From Geobacillus jurassicus NBRC 107829 (lineage in GTDB: Bacteria > Bacillota > Bacilli > Bacillales > Anoxybacillaceae): a stretch of 48,580 bases of DNA. The translations under genes and the position numbers were made by a program. The stretch is from assembly GCF_001544315.1 (NCBI RefSeq), contig NZ_BCQG01000027.1:1-48580 (forward strand), given 5' to 3'. Below the pieces are notes generated by a model. The model did not search any database. It was not told the DNA's origin and saw only the letters and a program-made list of their open reading frames with translations. Below are positions 40,807-48,264 of this stretch, in pieces. Position 1 is the first letter of the stretch. Every line of letters starts with the position of its first letter.

Positions 40807-41818
40807 TGCTCGTCGGGCCTATCTAAGCTTGAAGTACAATAATCAGAAATTAGATGCCTATATACATCCGTTTTTAAAGGAATGGGTGATCACGGACAAT
40901 TTGTCTGGAGCTGCTGATGATTTGGAAATTTTATTGGAAGATACACAAAGACTCTGGCGTGGTTCATGGATGCCGCCTCAAGGGGCGCTCCTCACCGCGT
41001 CTATTGTGCACCAGAACTGGTACGGTGACGGGAAAACACATACGAAAGTCATGGGGCTGTTCGAAATAGATGAAATCGGTCTAAAGCATAGGGAAGGGGT
41101 TCGCATCGCCGCCATCAGCATTCCTGAGTCCGGTAGTCTTCGCGGTCAGCAAAAAAGCCGATCCTGGGAAAAAACCAAGCTCAAAACGGTGTTTTCGGAT
41201 ATTGCCAAAGCAAATGGCATGAAATTGCAGTACAATTCCGATGAAAATCCAGACGTTGACCGGGTTGAGCAAGCGAGCGAACAAGACATCAAGTTTCTGA
41301 TGCGGCTCTGCCAAGAAAACGGGCTGTCTCTAAAAATCTCAAATAAAACTATTGTGGTGATGGACGAGGCGAAATATGAGAAGGCAGCTGCCCAAGCGAC
41401 CGTGCAGATGAGTGACCCGTATCTACTTGACTATGAGTTCATAAAAAGTTTGAATGGGCGATATCGAGCAGCAAAGGTGGAATATCGCGACCCATCGAAA
41501 AAGAAGACGATCCGATATACCTTTACGCCATCGAAAGCCCCAAAAGTCGGGCGGATTTTAGTGATCAACGAACAGGTGAAGAGTACGGCCGAGGCGATGA
41601 AGCTCGCAAAAAAGAGGTTGAGGGAAGCGAACAAGGACGCGGACACTGCGTCTTTTCTTTTTTCGGAAATCAAAAATTTTTTCTCCGGCATGACGATCAA
41701 TGTAAAGGGGTTCGGCGGGTTTGACGGCAAGTACATCATCACTCAAACCCGTTTTGCAGGCGGGGAAAACGGGACTGTAACAGCAATCAATGCCAGGAAG
41801 TGCCTGGAGGGATACTGA
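40799..41818 (+). CDS. baseplate hub / late control protein D
   Basis: 339 aa of the P2 gpD family (VIHQNWYGDGK..., EQASEQDIKFLMRLCQENGLSLKIS, AMKLAKKRLREANKDADTASF). It forms the hub below the tail tube. ATG 40799 overlaps gpX. Confidence 0.9.
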   Translation: MANARRAYLSLKYNNQKLDAYIHPFLKEWVITDNLSGAADDLEILLEDTQRLWRGSWMPPQGALLTASIVHQNWYGDGKTHTKVMGLFEIDEIGLKHREGVRIAAISIPESGSLRGQQKSRSWEKTKLKTVFSDIAKANGMKLQYNSDENPDVDRVEQASEQDIKFLMRLCQENGLSLKISNKTIVVMDEAKYEKAAAQATVQMSDPYLLDYEFIKSLNGRYRAAKVEYRDPSKKKTIRYTFTPSKAPKVGRILVINEQVKSTAEAMKLAKKRLREANKDADTASFLFSEIKNFFSGMTINVKGFGGFDGKYIITQTRFAGGENGTVTAINARKCLEGY

Positions 41819-42306
41819 TGGATATTGTTAGAGTCGGGATTGTGTCCTCGGTGAATGCGGAGAAGTGCAGAGTCAGGGTGACCTTTGACGACCGGGATAA
41901 TCTAGTGACGGCAGAGCTCCCCATCGTAGTCAGAGGGGCGATGAAAAATAAGGAGTACTGGATGCCGGATGTCGGAGAGCAGGTGCTCGTGTTGTTCTTG
42001 CCGAACTCCAATCACGAGGGTTTTGTATTAGGCGCACTATACAACGACGAAGACGTTCCGCCGGAAAAGGAAAAATATATGCGCACGATGCGATTTGAGG
42101 ATGGAACTACGATCCGGTACAACACGAAAGCACGCACCCTTTCTGTCGAATGTAAGGGGCCGATCACTGTCAGGACAGACGGAAATGTGACAGTCATTGG
42201 CGATGTGATCGCGGACGGCGTGAGTCTCAAGAATCATACACATATTGGGGTAAACGGCGAAACATCTCCGCCAGTTAGGGGTGAGGCTGTTGGCGAAAAT
42301 CGGTAG
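41818..42306 (+). CDS. baseplate spike protein V
   Basis: 162 aa. OB-fold N-terminus (RVGIVSSVNAEKCRVRVTFDDRDNLVTAELPIV, VGEQVLVLFLPNSNHEGFVLGALYN) and a beta-helix end with GPITVRTDGNVTVIGDVIADGVSLKNHTHIGVNG. The H-x-H motif binds iron at the spike tip in gpV relatives. ATG 41818 overlaps the D stop. Confidence 0.9.
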   Translation: MDIVRVGIVSSVNAEKCRVRVTFDDRDNLVTAELPIVVRGAMKNKEYWMPDVGEQVLVLFLPNSNHEGFVLGALYNDEDVPPEKEKYMRTMRFEDGTTIRYNTKARTLSVECKGPITVRTDGNVTVIGDVIADGVSLKNHTHIGVNGETSPPVRGEAVGENR

Positions 42307-42958
42307 TTTTGCGGGCATCACATTTGAAGTGTCATCACAAAAAATACTGACGATGAATGAGATGGAGCGGCAAGGTGAGTCGAGGTGGCAGGAGCATGAA
42401 GTTATCAACAGAAAACCGGTCCCTGAATTCTTAGGGTCGGGCCTTGAACGAATCAAGATGACGGTGAAAGTCTCGTCCTTCCTTGGAGTCAATCCAGCCG
42501 ACATCATCAAGAAGTTGCGGGCTGCTCGCGATGCTGGGACCTATTCTAAATTCATCATCGGAAACTCGCCAATCAGCACGTCGTACTGGGTCATATCAGA
42601 AATGAGGGAGATATATAGCGTCCGGGCGGCGAACGGCACACTGCTGTCAGCAGATCTCGAGCTCATACTCACTGAGTACCCAGAGCCGTATAAACCGGTC
42701 GTGAGCAAACCGAAGCCCCCTCCGCCTAAAGGTGGGGGATCATCAAAAAAGGGGCCGATTGGCAAAATCGTTGTACGGGTAGGGATGCTGAACCTTCGTT
42801 CGGGGCCAAGCCTCAAAGCTCGCATCGTTCGCGTATTGCGTAAGGGGCAATCGTATAAGGTGTACGGCACTGTAAAAACAGACATCACTTGGTACAGCCT
42901 GGGCGGAGGGACGTATGTTTCTGCCAATCCTAAATACGTCCGGTTCAAAAAGGTGTGA
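42290..42958 (+). CDS. gpU-like tail protein with C-terminal SH3b domain
   Basis: 222 aa. The N-terminal 130 residues match P2 gpU (WQEHEVINRKPVPEFLGSGLERIKMTVKVSSFLGVNP). A proline/lysine linker (KPKPPPPKGGGSSKKG) leads to a bacterial SH3 domain (VRVGMLNLRSGPSLKARIVRVLRKGQSYKV), which may touch cell wall. TTG 42290 is best spaced from AGGGGTGA; GTG 42281 is an alternative. Confidence 0.85.
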   Translation: MAKIGSFAGITFEVSSQKILTMNEMERQGESRWQEHEVINRKPVPEFLGSGLERIKMTVKVSSFLGVNPADIIKKLRAARDAGTYSKFIIGNSPISTSYWVISEMREIYSVRAANGTLLSADLELILTEYPEPYKPVVSKPKPPPPKGGGSSKKGPIGKIVVRVGMLNLRSGPSLKARIVRVLRKGQSYKVYGTVKTDITWYSLGGGTYVSANPKYVRFKKV

Positions 42959-42963
42959 TGGAC

Positions 42964-43269
42964 ATGGAGAGAATCAACTACGGAGCGACGGGAAGTGAGG
43001 AGATTATTCAAAACGTGCGATTTATTCTCTCGACGATCGTAGGGACGTGTGTGTTGGATATTCCTATGGGGATTAGTTTTGGTGTGGTGGATGCTCCTAT
43101 CCAATTCGCGCAGGCTGCGATTACGGCTGAGGTAATTGAGAAAATCGAAAGATACGAACCTCGTGTATCGGTGGAGAGTGTGGAGTTTTCTGCTGATCCA
43201 CTCGACGGGCGACTAATCCCGCGCGTAAAGGTGGTGATAAAGGAAAATGGCGAGATTTGGACTGCCTGA
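42964..43269 (+). CDS. baseplate wedge protein (gpW/gp25-like)
   Basis: 101 aa. NVRFILSTIVGTCVLDIPMGISFGVVD... is the gp25/gpW baseplate lysozyme-like family pattern. ATG 42964 has AGGTGTGA upstream; ATG 42958 is possible. Overlaps gene J. Confidence 0.88.
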   Translation: MERINYGATGSEEIIQNVRFILSTIVGTCVLDIPMGISFGVVDAPIQFAQAAITAEVIEKIERYEPRVSVESVEFSADPLDGRLIPRVKVVIKENGEIWTA

Positions 43270-44362
43270 CATCGATTTTGTGAACCGAGACCCTAGCGAA
43301 ATCGAAGCGGAAATGGTCGCGAAATTCGAAGAAAAAACCGGGATCGTATTGGCGGAGGCGGACCCGCGTCGGAAGTTTCTACAAGCCATCGCTTACGCTT
43401 TCTCTTTAGGTTATAACCGAATTGATTACACAGCAAAGCAGAACTCCCTCGCTTATGCGGAGGATGACTACTTAGACCACATCGGCAGCCGAAAAGGGGT
43501 TCCGCGGCTTGGACCGAAGGCGGCAGAGTGTATCATGCGATATGAATTGAACCCTATTCGGAACATGGTCATTCCGAAGGGGCATCGGGTAGCGTACGGC
43601 AACGAGGTGTTTTTTGCGACCGTTGAAGAAACGGTCGTTCCCGAAGGCACACAATACGTGGATGTGAAAGTGCAGTGCACGGAAGCAGGGCCGGTCGGGA
43701 ATGGGTTTTTGATTGGACAAATTACCAACATTGTTGACCCCATCCCGTTTGTGTCGAAAGTATACAACATTACGGAGACGAGCGGGGGTACGGACTGGGA
43801 AGATGATGACTCGTACGCCGAGCGTATCCAACAATCACCAGAAAGGTACAGCACGGCAGGGCCAGAGGGGGCATATATCTTTTACGCGCAGACGGCCGAC
43901 CAACGGATTGTGGACGTGTCTGTCGATTCACCGTCCGACGGCGTAGTTGAGATCGTTGTTTTACTTCAAAACGGCGAGCTGCCGGATCAAACAGTTCTGG
44001 ACCGCGTGCTAGAAATCTGCAACGATAAAACAATCCGACCGCTGACGGATCGAGTAATCGTGCGTGCGCCGGAGGTTGTGTCGTATGACATCTCTATGAC
44101 GTACTACGTACCACGCAGCAAGGCGAGCGTTTTAGCCGATATTCAAAAGCAAGTGCAAAAGGCGGCGGATGAATATATTGTGTGGCAAAAAAGCAAATTG
44201 GGTAGATGGGTAGACCCAAGCGAATTGATCGCCCGGGTAAAAGCGGCTGGAGCATCAAGGTGTTTTGTGCAATCACCGGCAAGCTTTATTGAAGTATCTA
44301 AGGCGCAAGTGGCGAAGGAAAGCAATGTGTCTCTGACGTTTGGAGGGCTAGTTGATGATTAA
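43247..44362 (+). CDS. baseplate J-like protein
   Basis: 371 aa of the P2 gpJ/Mu gp47 family (MARFGLPDIDFVNRDPSEIEAEMVAKFEEKTG, DDYLDHIGSRKGVPRLGPKAAECI, PERYSTAGPEGAYIFYAQTA). It forms the baseplate wedge with gpW and gpI. Confidence 0.93.
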   Translation: MARFGLPDIDFVNRDPSEIEAEMVAKFEEKTGIVLAEADPRRKFLQAIAYAFSLGYNRIDYTAKQNSLAYAEDDYLDHIGSRKGVPRLGPKAAECIMRYELNPIRNMVIPKGHRVAYGNEVFFATVEETVVPEGTQYVDVKVQCTEAGPVGNGFLIGQITNIVDPIPFVSKVYNITETSGGTDWEDDDSYAERIQQSPERYSTAGPEGAYIFYAQTADQRIVDVSVDSPSDGVVEIVVLLQNGELPDQTVLDRVLEICNDKTIRPLTDRVIVRAPEVVSYDISMTYYVPRSKASVLADIQKQVQKAADEYIVWQKSKLGRWVDPSELIARVKAAGASRCFVQSPASFIEVSKAQVAKESNVSLTFGGLVDD

Positions 44363-45233
44363 ACTGGATGAGTTGCGTCTGGCCGATATCTTGCCCGATA
44401 GCTTGAAAAAGGACGAAGTGACTGTCGCCCTTGCAGAAGCGATTGAACATGAATTTCAGCTTTTTTTGCAACAGATCGACATCCTCAATCCGGCGGCAGC
44501 GCCGCCGTCATTCGCGCTGGATATGGTTGCGTACGAAGAACACGTCGATTTTTATGATCCAGCTTTGCCTGAGCAACAAAAACGGGCGTTGATTGCAAAT
44601 GCAGAGTTGGTGCATAGACGGAAGGGGACGGCCTGGGCGGTTGAGGAAGTCGCGTCGATCTTCTTCAAAAACGCACGGCTGCGGGAGTGGTTCGAATATG
44701 ACGGACAGCCCTACCACTTCAAGATTGAAACGGACGAGGATTTTAAAAACGAGAGTGACATCCCAGTTTTACTGCGGCTCCTATACGCCAATAAGCGAAA
44801 AAGCACAAGATTGGATGCCATCTGGTTCCGCAGGAGCGAGGGTACGTACTTTAAGATCGTTCATACGGATCGTATACGTATTAAGCCAGTCATGTCTTTT
44901 CGGACAGGGATAGCAATGCCAGGCGGATCATCGCAGACGCGGGCAAGGGTTTTGCCGGCATCGGCGGATGGAGTAGCCACTCCTTATTTTACTGGTGAGA
45001 TTTATCCTGGACGGCTAAACAACGACACGAAAACGGGCGCTAGAACAGCGTCTTTTTTAATGCTGTCGCAACAATATGCCAATGGATATAGCACGTACCA
45101 TTATTCGCCGATGCCTCTTGGCAATGCGACGGCAGAAAAAAACACAGGTGCATCTATCGTCTTGCCACGGACCAAAAACGGGGCGTCCACTGTCGCGTTT
45201 TGTGGCAAAACCTACGCAGGGAAAAGGTGGTGA
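44355..45233 (+). CDS. tail protein I-like with extended C-terminus
   Basis: 292 aa. The first 180 residues match the gpI family (LPDSLKKDEVTVALAEAIEHEF, AELVHRRKGTAWAVEEVASIFF, RLYANKRKSTRLDAIWF). The last 110 (GSSQTRARVLPASADGVATPYFTGEIYPGRLNN...) are an added repetitive, probably surface part. ATG 44355 follows GGAGGG. Confidence 0.85.
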   Translation: MIKLDELRLADILPDSLKKDEVTVALAEAIEHEFQLFLQQIDILNPAAAPPSFALDMVAYEEHVDFYDPALPEQQKRALIANAELVHRRKGTAWAVEEVASIFFKNARLREWFEYDGQPYHFKIETDEDFKNESDIPVLLRLLYANKRKSTRLDAIWFRRSEGTYFKIVHTDRIRIKPVMSFRTGIAMPGGSSQTRARVLPASADGVATPYFTGEIYPGRLNNDTKTGARTASFLMLSQQYANGYSTYHYSPMPLGNATAEKNTGASIVLPRTKNGASTVAFCGKTYAGKRW

Positions 45234-45238
45234 TGGTG

Positions 45239-45535
45239 ATGTTGACGACACAGGCATTGCAAAAAATTGCGAGTGTGATCGACCAAAATTGCGTCTCGGC
45301 TGACTATACCGTAGACGGGAGAGTATATCAGGGGAAAATTCGCAGGTCGATCATTTCTGGTACAAGCGTCATCAAGCATGTCTATTTAACGACCAAGGAT
45401 CCAGTTGGGAGAGTGACGAAGGTGCGACTCCTTGATGCGAGCGGGAATGTTTTTGCGGAACTGACGACCGATAAAATACACGAGAAAAACAAGGGGCGTT
45501 TATTCGAATTTAAATTTACAGTGCAGGAGGGATGA
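45239..45535 (+). CDS. 98-aa tail-associated protein
   Basis: Beta-rich (DYTVDGRVYQGKIRRSIISGTSVIKHVYLTTKDPVG...). ATG 45239 has AAAGGTGG 8 nt upstream. No family is recognised; the position suggests part of the distal tail fibre. Confidence 0.6.
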   Translation: MLTTQALQKIASVIDQNCVSADYTVDGRVYQGKIRRSIISGTSVIKHVYLTTKDPVGRVTKVRLLDASGNVFAELTTDKIHEKNKGRLFEFKFTVQEG

Positions 45536-45538
45536 TAA

Positions 45539-46039
45539 ATGGCTGACATCCATCGCAGTCGGACATACGAGGCGACCGTCTGGGAAGACCGTGTGCTTGA
45601 TGAAGCGACTGGGCAGGTCATCGTCGAAGGCACGCCGGTCGACGAGGAGAACATGAACAACATCGAGGCTGGCATCTTGCTGGCGCACTATGACATTGGC
45701 GTTTTAGCAGAGTTTCTAGCGCAGCAGGCTCGATTAAACAATCTTGAAATTCAGAAGTATAAAAGTCAACGTTTGCTGCAAGGGCAGGCAACGATCACCG
45801 GGACGTCCTCTAACGGCTATTTCCGAGATTCCGATCCTTTTGTCCAGGTAAGTCTGACGGGATTTGCGCAAATTAACGCGCCGAACTACGACGTGATCGT
45901 GACGCCGATCAGCGGCGATGCGGGCCTTGCCGGAAGATTGGAGGTATACGACAAGACTCAAAATGGATTCAAGGTGAGAATGACCGGTAGCGCGCAATCG
46001 GTCACTTTTTTATGGACTTTAATCAATCCTGCAGTCTAA
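45539..46039 (+). CDS. tail fibre-like protein
   Basis: 166 aa. The N-terminus RTYEATVWEDRVLDEATGQVIVEGTPVDEENMNNIEAGI is a motif I associate with phage tail fibre proteins, followed by a helix and a beta-rich C-terminal domain. Start ATG 45539 after GGAGGG. Confidence 0.65.
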   Translation: MADIHRSRTYEATVWEDRVLDEATGQVIVEGTPVDEENMNNIEAGILLAHYDIGVLAEFLAQQARLNNLEIQKYKSQRLLQGQATITGTSSNGYFRDSDPFVQVSLTGFAQINAPNYDVIVTPISGDAGLAGRLEVYDKTQNGFKVRMTGSAQSVTFLWTLINPAV

Positions 46040-46051
46040 GGAGGAGATAAA

Positions 46052-46423
46052 ATGATTATCACTGAAATCAATCAAGGACCAAAAGCGGAATATTCGCTAC
46101 AGGGAAAAGTGTTGACGATTGGAGGACAGGTATCTATCGATTTGCAGGAAAGACAGTCTGATGTACAAAAGGTTATCGATATTTGCCTAGACAATCAGCT
46201 GCAAACCATGCGTGAAGGCATCGGCGCTTGGTATGTAGCTACAATCATTATCCCTCCGAAACAACGCGAGCTGGTTCCTAGCGGCGAAGTTGACGAAGAA
46301 GGAAACGACATCTATATCGAGCGCGATCGTGAGCTTGACATTAATAAAGTTGAACTCCGATTGTGGGCTCTGCCTGCCGGTTATGGCCAAAACGAATCTA
46401 CAGAACAAGGAGTGACTGAATAA
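46052..46423 (+). CDS. 123-aa protein preceding the variable tip gene
   Basis: Mixed fold (MIITEINQGPKAEYSLQGKVLTIGGQVSIDLQERQSDVQK), no known family. AAGGAGG precedes ATG 46052 and its stop overlaps the start of the variable protein (TAATG), so the two are translationally coupled. It may help fold or attach that protein. Confidence 0.6.
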   Translation: MIITEINQGPKAEYSLQGKVLTIGGQVSIDLQERQSDVQKVIDICLDNQLQTMREGIGAWYVATIIIPPKQRELVPSGEVDEEGNDIYIERDRELDINKVELRLWALPAGYGQNESTEQGVTE

Positions 46424-47508
46424 TGCCATTTGTACTTTCGATCAAGGATACTTATCGACAAGCCGTGGAATCCGCAACTGGCGGCAAAAACACTGTTATG
46501 TATGATGACAAAGGTAATCCGTCTATCATGGTTTGCATTCCTAAATTCAACTTATCAGATGTCATCAACGGGGCGCCTAACGTTCCGCATCCGGCGTTTG
46601 TCGTTAATGGTGTTGTAAAAAGCGAAATTTGGATTTCAAAATATCAAAATATCGTGCATGACGGACGCGCATACTCTATTCCTTTCCAAGATCCGAAGAC
46701 ATATGTCACATATGACCAAGCAAAGAGCTACTGTTCGGCAAAAGGTCCAGGGTGGCATCTTATGACGAATGCCGAGTGGGCCGCGATTGCTTTGTGGTGC
46801 AAAAAGAACGGGTTTATGCCTCGAGGCAATAACAACTTTGGAAAAGACCATTCAGCAACGCATGAGCGCGGAAAAGTAACTTACACGTATAACGATAACG
46901 GAACAACGAGAGAAGGGCGCGTTGCTACTGGATCAGGTCCTGCCAGCTGGTCGCACGATGGAACGAATGAAGGTATTTTCGACCTCAACGGGAACGTATG
47001 GGAATGGGTCGATGGTTTGAAACTGATTGACGGAAAGATCTATGTCCATCAGGACAATAACTACAACACACCGGAAGGACCAAGAAAAGTTGACGGCTGG
47101 GTCGACACGGGTGTGTATTTCGACAACACGACGCCCGGAGATGCAAACGAAACAAATCATGATGTCGGCGGCGATCCTGTGCTTGGAGCTGAAAGAACAA
47201 ATCCGATGTTTACAACTAACCCAAGTTCAGACGCTTACTATGGAACCAGCAGCGTAGCTTTTGAAGCATTGACTGCTAAATCAGGTTTTACGGTTCCGGA
47301 TTTATTAAAACACTTAGCAATTGCGCCGATTGATGCAAATCATGGAGGCGATGCTTTATACGTACGTAACTACGGTGAGCGTGTTGCGCTTCGCGGCGGC
47401 CGCTGGGACCATGGCGCGGGTGCTGGCGTCTTCGCGTTGCTCCTGAGCCGCGCTCGTTCGGACTCGTCTCCTGACTTCGGCTTTCGCTCCGCGTACATCG
47501 CGCCGTAA
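46423..47508 (+). CDS. DGR variable protein, FGE/C-type-lectin fold tip adhesin
   Basis: 361 aa. The C-terminal 250 residues have the formylglycine-generating-enzyme (FGE-sulfatase) version of the C-type lectin fold: YDQAKSYCSAKGPGWHLMTNAEWAAIALWC, GIFDLNGNVWEWVDG and the closing RVALRGGRWDHGAGAGVFALLL...DFGFRS. In DGR systems this fold displays variable residues on a ligand-binding face. The last 45 codons contain the variable repeat (47375-47493). It lies at the end of the tail operon, so it is probably the receptor-binding tip. ATG 46423 overlaps the previous stop. Confidence 0.92.
   Translation: MPFVLSIKDTYRQAVESATGGKNTVMYDDKGNPSIMVCIPKFNLSDVINGAPNVPHPAFVVNGVVKSEIWISKYQNIVHDGRAYSIPFQDPKTYVTYDQAKSYCSAKGPGWHLMTNAEWAAIALWCKKNGFMPRGNNNFGKDHSATHERGKVTYTYNDNGTTREGRVATGSGPASWSHDGTNEGIFDLNGNVWEWVDGLKLIDGKIYVHQDNNYNTPEGPRKVDGWVDTGVYFDNTTPGDANETNHDVGGDPVLGAERTNPMFTTNPSSDAYYGTSSVAFEALTAKSGFTVPDLLKHLAIAPIDANHGGDALYVRNYGERVALRGGRWDHGAGAGVFALLLSRARSDSSPDFGFRSAYIAP
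47375..47493 (+). repeat. DGR variable repeat (VR)
   Basis: 119 bp, offset 577 from the template repeat. 12 mismatches, every one opposite a template A (A to G 6, C 4, T 2). They change nine codons: I-V, N-R, N-H, S-G, N-L, N-S, N-R, N-D, I-F. The last 17 bp are identical and G/C-rich, where homing would start. Confidence 0.93.
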
Positions 47509-47534
47509 TCTGGAATCTGAAATCTGATAATCTG
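47507..47534 (+). repeat. four AATCTG repeats after the VR
   Basis: AATCTG at 47507, 47514, 47521 and 47529 (spacing 7, 7, 8), starting on the stop codon of the variable protein and ending just before the homing-type hairpin. Confidence 0.6.
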
Positions 47535-47536
47535 TA

Positions 47537-47558
47537 AGGACCAGCGGTAGCTGGTCCT
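47537..47558 (+). other. hairpin downstream of VR, candidate homing structure
   Basis: A perfect 9-bp stem (47537-47545 with 47550-47558) and tetraloop GGTA, 43 bp after the VR. Phage BPP-1 needs a similar short-stem hairpin just 3' of its VR for target recognition. Only four T follow, so it is a poor terminator. Confidence 0.65.
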
Positions 47559-47580
47559 CGCATTTTGAAAGGTGATTTCA

Positions 47581-47925
47581 ATGGCAAATAAAGAAGATTT
47601 AAAAGTGCTTCAAAAATGCTACGACATGATCATGTATGGATATATTGCTCTTCGGCAGTATCCGAAATCAGAAAAGCATACGCTTGCAGCTGAAACCAAA
47701 CGATCAATGTATGAATTGCTGAGACTTATTATTCGAGCGAACAAACGATACTACAAAAAGACCACACTTCAAGATATTGATATCGAGCTAGATAACTTGA
47801 GATATCTGGTTCGGCTAGGCAACGGGCTTGGATTTTTGCCTTTCAAAAAATATGAAAATTGGTCACGGCTGCTCGATGAATTAGGAAGAATGATCGGCGG
47901 CTGGATGAAATCGACCAAACAATAG
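47581..47925 (+). CDS. avd: Avd, accessory variability determinant
   Basis: 114 aa, the size of known Avd proteins, which form a pentameric four-helix barrel that binds the template RNA and the reverse transcriptase. Sequence is all-helical and basic (LKVLQKCYDMIMYGYIALRQYPKSEKHTLAAE, RLIIRANKRYYKKTTLQDIDIELDNLRYLVRL). ATG 47581 has GAAAGGTG upstream; GTG 47572 overlaps that site. It lies between VR and TR, as in BPP-1. Confidence 0.9.
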   Translation: MANKEDLKVLQKCYDMIMYGYIALRQYPKSEKHTLAAETKRSMYELLRLIIRANKRYYKKTTLQDIDIELDNLRYLVRLGNGLGFLPFKKYENWSRLLDELGRMIGGWMKSTKQ

Positions 47926-47951
47926 TACATATTGGGGAACGGGCCATATTT

Positions 47952-48070
47952 GTGAGCGTATTGCGCTTCGCGGCGGCAACTGGGACAATGGCGCGAGTGC
48001 TGGCGTCTTCGCGTTGAACCTGAACAACGCTCGTTCGAACTCGTCTCCTGACATCGGCTTTCGCTCCGCG
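47952..48070 (+). repeat. DGR template repeat (TR)
   Basis: 119 bp, non-coding, 27 bp after avd. It has 18 adenines, of which 12 differ in the VR; the other 101 positions are identical. Many are in AAC/AAT codons when read in the VR frame (N-W-D-N, L-N-L-N-N, S-N-S), the usual design for maximal diversity. It is transcribed and reverse transcribed with random bases opposite A. Confidence 0.93.
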
Positions 48071-48264
48071 GTTCTCCTCGCCCGAAACTTCAAGCGCATT
48101 GCGCTTGTTGGCAGCGCGAAGGAAAACGGGTCCGTTTCCCTGCCCTCTTCAAATGGCTATTATGGGCAAAAAAATGAATTGCTGGCGAATCAGTTAGTAG
48201 GTTTCTGCTCCGAAGGGTGATACAGTCAGCTAGTAAAACATATTTTGGAGAGGATTACGATACG
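48071..48264 (+). ncRNA. 3' spacer of the DGR template RNA
   Basis: No convincing gene. It contains a perfect hairpin CAAGCGC-ATT-GCGCTTG (48091-48107) and a bulged stem GGAAAACGG/CCGTTTCC (48121-48139). In BPP-1 a structured spacer of similar length after TR is needed for priming of reverse transcription. Confidence 0.6.

Noticed and set aside
47537-47558. Hairpin after the variable protein read as a plain terminator
   Set aside because: Only four T follow after a CGCA break, and avd, which must be co-expressed, starts 23 bp later. A homing structure fits better.
48014-48220. A 68-aa frame starting inside the TR
   Set aside because: It is the translated template repeat plus spacer with no ribosome site. 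The TR works as RNA.
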